NCBI GenBank assembly: GCA_016780665.1
Contig: JADHLM010000020.1
Location: 1 to 14,688 of the forward strand
Origin: Hyphomicrobiales bacterium
Lineage (GTDB): Bacteria > Pseudomonadota > Alphaproteobacteria > Rhizobiales > TMED25
Length of the DNA stretch: 14,688 nucleotides
Direction: 5' to 3'
Part shown: positions 1 to 6,412 of the stretch, piece after piece
How the letters are laid out: each line of letters starts with the position of its first letter
Position numbering within the stretch: the stretch's first letter is position 1
Made by a program: the position numbers and the translations under genes
The notes under the pieces: generated by a model
The model's database searches: none
What the model was told of the DNA's origin: nothing
Seen by the model: only the letters and a program-made list of their open reading frames with translations

Positions 1-1
1 A

Positions 2-334
2 TTGTTTTTAAATGAGCAAGAACCGAAACTATATATTATTGGGAAATCAAGTAAATTAAAGACATTTGATGATACTCTTCTATTCAGAGTCGAAACAAAT
101 GAAAATTTATCACTTAAATATTCAAAAAGTGTAGAGACGATACGCAATATTCTTGGAATTGAAACAGTAACCTTGCAAAAATTAAATAAAAACGTATATG
201 TCATATCGATAAGATTAATCAATAATAAGATAAAAGAATTATGCAAAAAAATTGGAGACATTGATTTTATAAGTAAGTCTGAGTTTATTGGAAGATATGC
301 AACACCTCATACAATGGGAGAAAAAATTGAGTAA
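2..334 (+). CDS. C-terminal part of a chorismate mutase-type protein (5' end outside window)
   Basis: The reading frame is open from the window edge and ends at TAA 332-334, so this is the tail (about 110 residues) of a longer protein; the TTG at position 2 is probably an internal codon. It resembles the C-terminal domain found after the AroQ chorismate mutase helices in the long Rhodospirillales-type chorismate mutases: an opening beta-strand region (LYIIGKSS), then TLLFRVET, a helix, an ISIRL strand, and an ending of the form IGRYATPH, which matches the family's usual 'GGYAVP' end. The mutase domain itself is not in the window. It overlaps the start of hisC by 8 bp, and hisC-tyrC follow, which fits a role in making prephenate for phenylalanine/tyrosine synthesis. 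The alternative is the C-terminal region of a bifunctional PheA, but the ACT-domain ESRP motif is not visible. Identification rests mainly on position and weak similarity. Confidence 0.55.
   Translation: MFLNEQEPKLYIIGKSSKLKTFDDTLLFRVETNENLSLKYSKSVETIRNILGIETVTLQKLNKNVYVISIRLINNKIKELCKKIGDIDFISKSEFIGRYATPHTMGEKIE
316..320 (+). promoter_or_regulatory. Shine-Dalgarno GGGAG that sets the hisC TTG start
   Basis: GGGAG lies 6 nt before the TTG at 327-329, inside the 3' end of the preceding gene. Starting there gives the N-terminus M-S-N-L-I-E-P-R, which is how alphaproteobacterial HisC proteins normally begin. The in-frame ATG at 297 and TTG at 288 further upstream would add residues not seen in the family, and no well-spaced SD precedes them. 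Confidence 0.65.
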
Positions 335-1415
335 TTTAATAGAGCCACGTATTGGAATATCAAGAATTAATCGTTATAAAGGGGGTAAAGGAAGTTCTCT
401 TGAGGGTGCAATAAAATTATCTTCAAATGAGTCTGCACTTGGACCAAGCAAAATTGCGATAGAAGCATTTAATGCGGCGAGTAGCTCACTATCAATATAT
501 CCTGATGGTAATAGCACTAAATTAAAAAACAAATTATGTGAATTAAATAATATTGAAGCAAGCAATATTATTTGTGGTGCGGGATCGGATGAAATCCTGA
601 ATCTAATTGCAAATGCTTATTTGCAACCAGGGGATGAAGTTATATATTCAGAGCATGCTTTTTTGCTATATAGGATTATAACCCTAGCAAACGATGCCAT
701 ACCCATTCCGGCAAAAGAAATAGGGTTAAAAACAAGTATAAAAAATATCATTACAGCAGTCACTAATAGAACCAAAATTGTATTCATTGCAAATCCGAAT
801 AATCCCACAGGATCTTATCTAACCAGGGATGAGTTATTGCAATTAAGAGATGGTTTACCTGATGAGGTCTTGCTTGTAATCGATGGTGCATATGCAGAAT
901 ATGTTCAAGAAGATGATTACACTGATGGGATGGAAATGGTTACCAATAATGTTAATACTGTGATGACAAGGACATTTTCTAAAGTATATGGGCTTGCAGC
1001 ATTAAGAATTGGTTGGGGATACTGTCCGATACATATTATTGAAGTATTAAATAAAATCAGAGGGCCATTCAACCTTTCCACCGCATCGATTCTTGCTGGT
1101 GCTGCTGCTCTATCGGATCAAGAGCATGTTATGAAGTCGGTTCAATTTAATATTGAAGAAAAAAAGATACTTATAGAGAAATATAAAGAACTGGGAGTAG
1201 ATGTAATTGATGGTGTTGCAAACTTCATACTTCTTAATTTTAGTACGATGCCAGATTTAGAATATGAACAACTAAAAGATTTTCTTATATCTAATAAAGT
1301 GTATCTAAGAGATATAGCTGATTATGGCTTACCTCACCATTTGAGGTTATCTATTGGAAGCAAAGAAAATAATATAATTGCCTTCGATAAAATAGCAGGT
1401 TTTTTGAGAAAATAA
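327..1415 (+). CDS. hisC: Histidinol-phosphate aminotransferase (aromatic aminotransferase side role likely)
   Basis: This fold-type I PLP-dependent aminotransferase converts imidazole-acetol phosphate plus glutamate to histidinol phosphate. In organisms with a hisC-tyrC pair it often also transaminates prephenate or 4-hydroxyphenylpyruvate. With the TTG start at 327 it is 362 residues, the usual family length. Visible features are the N-terminal substrate loop (KLSSNESALGPS), SIYPDGNS, the nucleating NPNNPTG motif (about residues 156-162), the DGAYAEY segment, the PLP lysine K219 in TFSKVYGLAALRIGW, and the phosphate-binding Arg227. It overlaps the upstream gene by 8 bp, and tyrC starts 3 bp after its stop, so the three are probably co-transcribed and translationally coupled. 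The location beside tyrC rather than in a his operon suggests an aromatic amino acid role in addition to histidine synthesis; that part is inference. Confidence 0.93.
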   Translation: MSNLIEPRIGISRINRYKGGKGSSLEGAIKLSSNESALGPSKIAIEAFNAASSSLSIYPDGNSTKLKNKLCELNNIEASNIICGAGSDEILNLIANAYLQPGDEVIYSEHAFLLYRIITLANDAIPIPAKEIGLKTSIKNIITAVTNRTKIVFIANPNNPTGSYLTRDELLQLRDGLPDEVLLVIDGAYAEYVQEDDYTDGMEMVTNNVNTVMTRTFSKVYGLAALRIGWGYCPIHIIEVLNKIRGPFNLSTASILAGAAALSDQEHVMKSVQFNIEEKKILIEKYKELGVDVIDGVANFILLNFSTMPDLEYEQLKDFLISNKVYLRDIADYGLPHHLRLSIGSKENNIIAFDKIAGFLRK

Positions 1416-1418
1416 TTA

Positions 1419-2312
1419 ATGAATAACGCAGAAAAAAATTTATTTGGTACCGTTGCAATCATAGGAATCGGTCTAATTGGATCCTCAATTGCAAGAGGAA
1501 TAAAAAAGTATAACATTGCCAATAAAGTGGTTGGTTATGCAAAAACATTGAAGACAAGAAAAAAAGCTATGGATCTTGGATACATGGATCAAGTTTTTGA
1601 CTCGGCAAGTGATGCAATTCAAAATGCTAACCTAGTTATTTTATGTATCCCAGTTGGAGCAAATAGAGATATAATGATTGAAATTTCCGATAATCTATCA
1701 GAGGGAACAATACTGACTGACGTTGGTTCGGTTAAGGCTGAAGTAATTAAACAATTACATGATATCGTTCCTGATACAGTAAGCTTTGTCCCAGCTCATC
1801 CAATAGCAGGCACCGAATTTTCTGGTCCGGAGTCAGGGTTTGCAGAATTATTTGATAATAAATGGTGTGTCTTAACTCCGTATGAAAAAAGCAGAAAGCA
1901 AGATATAGAAAAAGTTAAAAACTTTTGGGAAAGGCTTGGTATGAATGTGGATGAAATGTCACCAGAATATCACGATCTTGTTCTCGCAATAACTAGTCAC
2001 ATTCCCCACTTGATTGCTTATAATATTGTTGGAACAGCAACAAATCTCACTGAAATAACAAGAAAAGAAGTCACTAAATATGCAGCTGGGGGGTTTAGAG
2101 ACTTCACAAGAATTGCATCATCTGATCCTATAATGTGGAGAGATATTTTTTTGAATAACCAGGAAGCTGTATTAGAGATGCTTGATAAATTTTCTGATGA
2201 TTTATCTTCATTAAGAGAAGCAATCAAGAAAAAAGATGGACAAGAATTACAAAAATATTTTACTAAGACCAGAGATATTAGGAGAAAAATTCTTCAGCAA
2301 GAGAGTAAATAA
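1419..2312 (+). CDS. tyrC: Prephenate/arogenate (cyclohexadienyl) dehydrogenase
   Basis: This NAD(P)-dependent oxidative decarboxylase of the TyrA family converts prephenate to 4-hydroxyphenylpyruvate, or arogenate to tyrosine. The 297 residues begin with a Rossmann fold whose dinucleotide loop is GIGLIGSSIA (residues 16-25). They continue with DVGSVK (101-106), the AHPIAGTEFSG substrate motif (126-136), TSHIPHLIA (192-200) carrying conserved histidines, and FRDFTRIASSDPIMW (226-240) with the substrate-binding arginines. No ACT or chorismate mutase domain is fused, so it is the monofunctional alphaproteobacterial type. Which of the two substrates it prefers cannot be read from the sequence. 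The ATG lies 3 bp after the hisC stop. The gene ends 5 bp from the end of convergent plsC, and no hairpin terminator is visible between them. Confidence 0.92.
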   Translation: MNNAEKNLFGTVAIIGIGLIGSSIARGIKKYNIANKVVGYAKTLKTRKKAMDLGYMDQVFDSASDAIQNANLVILCIPVGANRDIMIEISDNLSEGTILTDVGSVKAEVIKQLHDIVPDTVSFVPAHPIAGTEFSGPESGFAELFDNKWCVLTPYEKSRKQDIEKVKNFWERLGMNVDEMSPEYHDLVLAITSHIPHLIAYNIVGTATNLTEITRKEVTKYAAGGFRDFTRIASSDPIMWRDIFLNNQEAVLEMLDKFSDDLSSLREAIKKKDGQELQKYFTKTRDIRRKILQQESK

Positions 2313-2317
2313 GTCCT

Positions 2318-3025
2318 TTATACGTCTATTAATTCCCTCGATCTGATCTCAATTTTTTGACTTAGTACTTCCATAAATTCATTATCACTCAATCCAGGTG
2401 GAATGGGATCGAGAAATTCAACTATAATCTTTCCTGGACTTTTATTAATCTTATTTCTTGGCCAGTATAACCCTGAATTTAATGCCACTGGCACGCATGG
2501 GATTTTAAGATTTTTGTATAATGCTAGGATCCCTCTTTTATAATTAGGTTCTGCATCAATTTCTCGCCTTGTTCCTTCTGGAAAGATTAGAATATGCCGA
2601 CCATTAGTTAGACTTTTCTTTGCTTTTTTGACCATATACTTGATAGATGACAGACCAATTTTTCTATTTATTGCAATATTTCCAAATTTAAGGGCATATA
2701 AACCAAAAAAAGGAATAAACAGTAGTTCTTTCTTGAGGATCATTATTGGAGGAATATCAGTTATATGAAGGAAATTTATTGTTTCCCACGTTGACTGATG
2801 TTTAGATGCAATAAGAACTTTTCCATGCGGTATTTTATCATAGCCTCTAACTTCGTAATTAATTTTACAAAATATATTTAATATTTTTTGTGATGTTATA
2901 GCCCACACCTTCAATACTTTTAGACCAATTGATTGAGGTAGAACAAACAATGGAAGAAATACCACACTAAATATTAAAAGGTTTATCGAAAAGAGAAGGT
3001 AGTATAATAGTGATCTAGTTAGCAT
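2318..3025 (-). CDS. plsC: 1-acyl-sn-glycerol-3-phosphate acyltransferase
   Basis: This membrane-associated acyltransferase adds the second acyl chain to lysophosphatidic acid, giving phosphatidic acid for phospholipid synthesis. It is 235 residues, with an N-terminal hydrophobic segment (about 6-30) and then the PlsC blocks in order: the catalytic histidine motif KHQSTWE (75-81), block II with AINR (118-121), block III FPEGTRR (148-154), and block IV IPCVPVAL (175-182). The motif is HX4E rather than the textbook HX4D. From recall, the KHQS-W-ET form is frequent in proteobacterial homologues, so I treat it as functional. It is the last gene of the minus-strand run, starting 2 bp after the YdcF-like gene's stop. 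Placement after ftsEX-ydcF groups it with envelope genes. Confidence 0.9.
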   Translation of the reverse strand: MLTRSLLYYLLFSINLLIFSVVFLPLFVLPQSIGLKVLKVWAITSQKILNIFCKINYEVRGYDKIPHGKVLIASKHQSTWETINFLHITDIPPIMILKKELLFIPFFGLYALKFGNIAINRKIGLSSIKYMVKKAKKSLTNGRHILIFPEGTRREIDAEPNYKRGILALYKNLKIPCVPVALNSGLYWPRNKINKSPGKIIVEFLDPIPPGLSDNEFMEVLSQKIEIRSRELIDV

Positions 3026-3027
3026 TT

Positions 3028-3633
3028 TTAATTTATTCTTTTTTCTATTAAAAAATATATTCTAGTATATGTGAGTTTGGCATATTCGCTAATAATTGTT
3101 TTCATCTTCGCATAGATAGGAATGTTTTTGTTTTGAAGAAATTTGCTCTGAACATTATGAGGAATGAAATTTATACTTCTATCAAAATTCTTTAAGATGA
3201 ATAAGCTTCTTTTCATATGATAATTTGATGTAACAATTATTACATTTTTATAATTATTATTTTTGATCCAATCAATTGATTCTATTGCATTTTCAATTGT
3301 ATTGTTAGCCTTTTTCCCTAAATCTATACAGCAATTAAGTAAATCCTCATCAGAGAGTATCTGTTCTGAAATATCAAAAATATTTGTATCTGGGTTTACT
3401 CCAGATATAAAGAGTCTTTTACCTACATTATTAGAGATTAGATCTATTCCAGATTGAACTCTATTTTCTCCGCCAGTGAAAACAATTATTGCATCAATAC
3501 CTCGGTATGTATTAATTTTGTTTGTTTGTTTATTAATGAATGTATAAAAGTCATAGATATCAAAGAGGATTATAATTAAAGAAAAAAGGAACAAAATTTT
3601 TTTCAGTTTATGAAATATTTTTTTAAAGAACAT
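3028..3633 (-). CDS. YdcF/SanA-family (DUF218) membrane-anchored protein
   Basis: The protein is 201 residues with one N-terminal membrane anchor (about 13-31, preceded by many lysines), so the rest should lie in the periplasm. The DUF218 core is clear: DAIIVFTGGENR (47-58), LFISGVN (74-80), the NNTIENA segment (110-116) that corresponds to the family's 'xxTxxNA' motif, and VTSNYHMKRSLFIL (134-147). E. coli relatives include YdcF, SanA and ElyC, linked to envelope integrity and peptidoglycan or lipid-carrier metabolism, but the biochemical activity of the family is poorly settled. No enzyme activity can be assigned here. It is 13 bp downstream of ftsX and 2 bp upstream of plsC, a context consistent with an envelope role. 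Confidence 0.82.
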   Translation of the reverse strand: MFFKKIFHKLKKILFLFSLIIILFDIYDFYTFINKQTNKINTYRGIDAIIVFTGGENRVQSGIDLISNNVGKRLFISGVNPDTNIFDISEQILSDEDLLNCCIDLGKKANNTIENAIESIDWIKNNNYKNVIIVTSNYHMKRSLFILKNFDRSINFIPHNVQSKFLQNKNIPIYAKMKTIISEYAKLTYTRIYFLIEKRIN

Positions 3634-3646
3634 AAAATAAAGCTAA

Positions 3647-4282
3647 TTAATTATATTTCCGTATTAATTTTCTAACTGTCAGATAGGAAGATAATGTAGA
3701 TGCAGACATTGATAGTATAGGAATTGATAAAAGTATAATATATTGAAGTGAGCTTGACCTGTTAGTTATTTCGACTATTTGAGATAGATCATTTAATAAT
3801 CTGCCAATTTGCAATAAAAATGGGTTCATTATTAAAAAGGTAACAAAGCCCAAAACTGAACCAAAAATTCCAGAAAGAAGACCTATTTTTAGGAATGTAA
3901 AGACTATTCTCTGTATTATGAAACTGTTAGATGCGCCCAGATGAATGAGTAGGTTAATTGTATTTTTATTATAAATAATTGAAGTATGTGTGCCATAGAT
4001 AATTATAAATGAAATAATAGCTAAGATTAAACCCGCAATAAAAATCCAAGATAGCAATCCAATTTGCACTAGGTTAATTGATAGTGCAGAAAATTCTGGA
4101 CTACCAATCATTGAGACTAGTGAAGTTAATATAATAGATTTTAAGTAACAGAGTAGTATTATCATTATAAACAAATATCGATTATGAAGTGTGTTATCTG
4201 GAATTATTGCAGACGGTTTTGGGGCAAGTTGTCTTATACTCTTCTTTTCTGATGAATTTAGTACTGTGTTTAAAATATTCAT
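3647..4282 (-). CDS. ftsX: FtsX-like cell-division permease lacking most of its periplasmic domain
   Basis: This is the membrane partner of FtsE. FtsEX normally sits at the septum and controls periplasmic peptidoglycan hydrolases through the large loop between the first and second membrane segments. At 211 residues it is far shorter than the roughly 300 usual for FtsX. Four membrane segments can be drawn: about 37-58, 76-96, 127-152 and 180-200. The cytoplasmic coupling region between segments 2 and 3 (NLLIHLGASNSFIIQRI, 110-126) matches the family's 'IxxLLGAxxxFI' helix. The first periplasmic loop is only about 17 residues (59-75) instead of roughly 90-100. The frame is intact with no stop or frameshift. 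It overlaps ftsE by 4 bp (ATGA), which supports the identity and translational coupling. The weak primary sequence makes the name depend partly on context. Confidence 0.8.
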   Translation of the reverse strand: MNILNTVLNSSEKKSIRQLAPKPSAIIPDNTLHNRYLFIMIILLCYLKSIILTSLVSMIGSPEFSALSINLVQIGLLSWIFIAGLILAIISFIIIYGTHTSIIYNKNTINLLIHLGASNSFIIQRIVFTFLKIGLLSGIFGSVLGFVTFLIMNPFLLQIGRLLNDLSQIVEITNRSSSLQYIILLSIPILSMSASTLSSYLTVRKLIRKYN

Positions 4283-4962
4283 AATTCTTCTATTGTTCTA
4301 ATACTATTGTTGTATATTTCAATAATCTTCCGATTTACTATTGATTTTGATATGAGGTTTTGGTCATGTGTCGCGATGACAATAGTTGTTCCCATTTTAT
4401 TCATTTCGGAGAATAGTCTCATTATCTTTTCAGAATTAAAGTTGTCCACATTGCCCGTTGGTTCATCTGCAAGTATTAATTTAGGAGATGAAATAACTGC
4501 TCTTGCAATTGCTGCTCTTTGTTGTTCGCCTCCAGATAAAGTATTAGGATAGCCATGGACACAATGCTCAAGGTTAACCCAGCTCAGTAGCTCAATAACA
4601 TCACTTTTATAGTTTTTCTCGCGTTTATTTTGTACCCTTAATGGTAAAGCAACATTTTCATAAGTAGTTAAATGCGGTAATAGTCTAAAGTCTTGAAAAA
4701 TATAGCCTATTTGTCTTTTGATCTCATAAATTTTATTCTGTGGAATATTGTTTATGTTCTTCCCTAGAAAAAATACATCCCCACCTGTAGGTCTAAGAGT
4801 TGATGATAGTAGTTTCAATAAAGTTGTTTTACCTGCACCAGATGAACCTGTAATAAAATAGAATCCACCTTCTTCAATTGTTAATGAAATATCATTAAAT
4901 ATATCTCTTGTGATACTATATCTGTGATGAACTTTTTCTAAAGCGAGGATATTGTTTGTCAT
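4279..4962 (-). CDS. ftsE: Cell-division ATP-binding protein FtsE
   Basis: This ABC-type ATPase pairs with FtsX at the divisome and couples ATP hydrolysis to activation of cell-wall hydrolases. The 227 residues contain Walker A GSSGAGKTT (39-47), the Q-loop glutamine Q90 in FQDFRLLPHLT (a stretch very typical of FtsE rather than of the related LolD/MacB ATPases), the signature LSGGEQQR (142-149), Walker B LILADEPTGNVD (162-173) and the H-loop His199. All catalytic positions are present, so the ATPase should work even though its FtsX partner is reduced. It follows lysA after a 16-bp spacer that is itself a palindrome. No purine-rich Shine-Dalgarno sequence is visible before the ATG, which suggests coupling to lysA translation or a weak start. 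Confidence 0.93.
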   Translation of the reverse strand: MTNNILALEKVHHRYSITRDIFNDISLTIEEGGFYFITGSSGAGKTTLLKLLSSTLRPTGGDVFFLGKNINNIPQNKIYEIKRQIGYIFQDFRLLPHLTTYENVALPLRVQNKREKNYKSDVIELLSWVNLEHCVHGYPNTLSGGEQQRAAIARAVISSPKLILADEPTGNVDNFNSEKIMRLFSEMNKMGTTIVIATHDQNLISKSIVNRKIIEIYNNSIRTIEEL

Positions 4963-4977
4963 AGAAATATATTTCTA
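4962..4977. repeat. 16-bp perfect palindrome filling the lysA-ftsE spacer
   Basis: TAGAAATATATTTCTA reads the same on both strands. It occupies essentially the entire gap between the lysA stop and the ftsE start, and its last base is the first base of the ftsE ATG on the minus strand. As RNA it could fold into a 6-bp stem with a 4-nt loop, right where a ribosome would bind for ftsE; as DNA it could be a dyad operator. It could also be chance in very AT-rich DNA. Confidence 0.6.
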
Positions 4978-4978
4978 G

Positions 4979-6235
4979 TTACAGCCAATGTGCTATTTTT
5001 TCTTGCTGGATTAGATCCTTAACTTCTATTCTATCTCTTACAATTGCATATTCATAGTCTTTGACAAGTAATTCTGCAATTTGAGGTCTTGAATTATAAT
5101 TGGATGATAAAACTGACCCATAAGCTCCAACAGATTTTATGGCTATTAAACTTCCTGGTTTTACAGAATTCATTTTTCTATTTTTCGCAAAATAGTCACC
5201 TGTTTCGCATATTGGTCCTACGATGTCGTACAATTTATTGGATGTGCCAAGATTATTTCTCACAGGTAGAATTTCATGATAAGAATTGTAAAGCGTTGGT
5301 CTCATAAAATCATTCATAGCAGCATCGACTATTATAAAGGTTTTCTGGCTAGTCGTTTTTACATCTATAACCTTTGTAATTAGTAGCCCACTATTTGCCA
5401 AGAGTAACCTTCCAGGCTCAATATAAACCTTAAGATTAGTATTTCCAAAAATACTTTGGATCAGATTGGCATACTCTAAAAATGTAGGGATAGTTTCATC
5501 TTCACTATATGGAACACCTAAGCCTCCACCAAGGTCAACATGTTTAATATTGTGCCCTAAATTTTTGAGCTGATTAATTAAATCATAAATAATTGTATAA
5601 GCTTTCTTGAAGGGTTTTAGACTTGTTATTTGACTACCAATATGGACAGAGACCCCTGTAATATTAATGTTAGGAAGATTTGCTGCAATATTATAAATAC
5701 TGTTAGTATAGTCAAATTCTATTCCAAATTTGTTTTCAGCTTTACCTGTTGTAATTTTGATATGCGTCTTTGCGTCAACATCAGGGTTAACTCTGATTGC
5801 GATATCTTGTTTGGTTTTTAATTCTTCACAAATATCATTAATTCGCTCTAGTTCAGATTGGGACTCTACGTTAATGCAGTGTATCTTTGATTGGATGGCA
5901 TATCTTAGTTCTTCATCAGTTTTACCTACCCCGGCATAAATAATATCTTTTCCTGATGCTCCTGCAGCAATGGCTCTCTCAATTTCACCACCAGATACAA
6001 CATCAATTCCTGAACCTTTATTGAGTAAGAGTTTTAATATTGATGCATTCGAATTAGCCTTCATTGAGTAAAATACTCTAATATCCATATCAAATGCTGA
6101 GGTTAGATTATCGTACTGACTATTAATAAATTGATCTGAATAGCAATAAAAAGGAGTTTTATTTTCTTTTGCTATATCTTCAACGCTCAGGTTCTCTATA
6201 AATAAATTATTATCTTTATATCTTATTGGGTTCAT
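4979..6235 (-). CDS. lysA: Diaminopimelate decarboxylase
   Basis: This PLP-dependent enzyme catalyses the last step of lysine synthesis, meso-diaminopimelate to L-lysine plus CO2. The 418 residues form the usual alanine-racemase-like barrel followed by a beta domain. Motifs are the PLP lysine K59 in VFYSMKANSN, HIGSQ (198-202), the phosphate-binding GGGLG (236-240), EPGR (273-276), the active-site cysteine C343 in GPICETGD, and the C-terminal AYGSVLSSNYNSRP (371-384). The ATG at 6235 gives the standard N-terminus ending in TPFYCYS; there is no alternative in-frame start nearby. The closest Shine-Dalgarno-like AGGGG is 13 nt upstream, further than usual. It lies between a small LptM-like lipoprotein gene and ftsE; an LptM-type gene next to lysA is a familiar arrangement in proteobacteria. 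Confidence 0.96.
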   Translation of the reverse strand: MNPIRYKDNNLFIENLSVEDIAKENKTPFYCYSDQFINSQYDNLTSAFDMDIRVFYSMKANSNASILKLLLNKGSGIDVVSGGEIERAIAAGASGKDIIYAGVGKTDEELRYAIQSKIHCINVESQSELERINDICEELKTKQDIAIRVNPDVDAKTHIKITTGKAENKFGIEFDYTNSIYNIAANLPNINITGVSVHIGSQITSLKPFKKAYTIIYDLINQLKNLGHNIKHVDLGGGLGVPYSEDETIPTFLEYANLIQSIFGNTNLKVYIEPGRLLLANSGLLITKVIDVKTTSQKTFIIVDAAMNDFMRPTLYNSYHEILPVRNNLGTSNKLYDIVGPICETGDYFAKNRKMNSVKPGSLIAIKSVGAYGSVLSSNYNSRPQIAELLVKDYEYAIVRDRIEVKDLIQQEKIAHWL

Positions 6236-6267
6236 GCGCGTTTTTAATCCCCTAGAGTCGATTATTA

Positions 6268-6411
6268 TTAAATCAATTTATCTAATATAGTATTTCTATT
6301 TATATTTTGGTCTTGATCCAAATCAATATCACCCTTGACTCCGCATGATGTAACAATTAGAGAGAGAAAGACGACAATTAAAATTTTTCTTATAAATATT
6401 TTTTTATACAT
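6268..6411 (-). CDS. lptM: Small outer-membrane lipoprotein, LptM/YifL-like (47 residues)
   Basis: This short gene begins 1 bp after the argH stop and ends 32 bp before lysA. The product has a charged start (MYKKIFIRK), a hydrophobic core (ILIVVFLSLIV, 10-20), and a lipobox V-T-S-C with Cys23 as the lipidated residue; the residue after it is Gly, so no inner-membrane retention signal is seen. The mature protein starts C-G-V-K-G-D, matching the C-G-x-K-G opening of the LptM/YifL family. The E. coli member stabilises the LptDE lipopolysaccharide export complex and also sits beside lysA. The rest (about 20 residues, Asp- and Asn-rich) lacks the family's usual 'P-L-Y' continuation and has no predicted fold. 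No Shine-Dalgarno sequence is visible; coupling to argH is likely. The lipoprotein call is firm, the LptM name is moderately so. Confidence 0.75.
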   Translation of the reverse strand: MYKKIFIRKILIVVFLSLIVTSCGVKGDIDLDQDQNINRNTILDKLI

Positions 6412-6412
6412 T

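Noticed and set aside
288..326. Longer HisC starting at TTG 288 or ATG 297
   Set aside because: The added residues do not match HisC N-termini, and the only well-placed ribosome-binding sequence (316-320) serves TTG 327.
2780..2810. PlsC catalytic motif is HX4E instead of HX4D, possibly an inactive enzyme
   Set aside because: All other PlsC blocks are intact, and the KHQS-W-ET version is, to my recollection, common in proteobacterial PlsC proteins, so it is unlikely to be a defect.
4307..4552. Plus-strand 81-codon open frame antisense to ftsE (similar ones antisense to lysA, etfA and hbd)
   Set aside because: It lies fully within conserved ABC ATPase sequence on the other strand and has no independent support.
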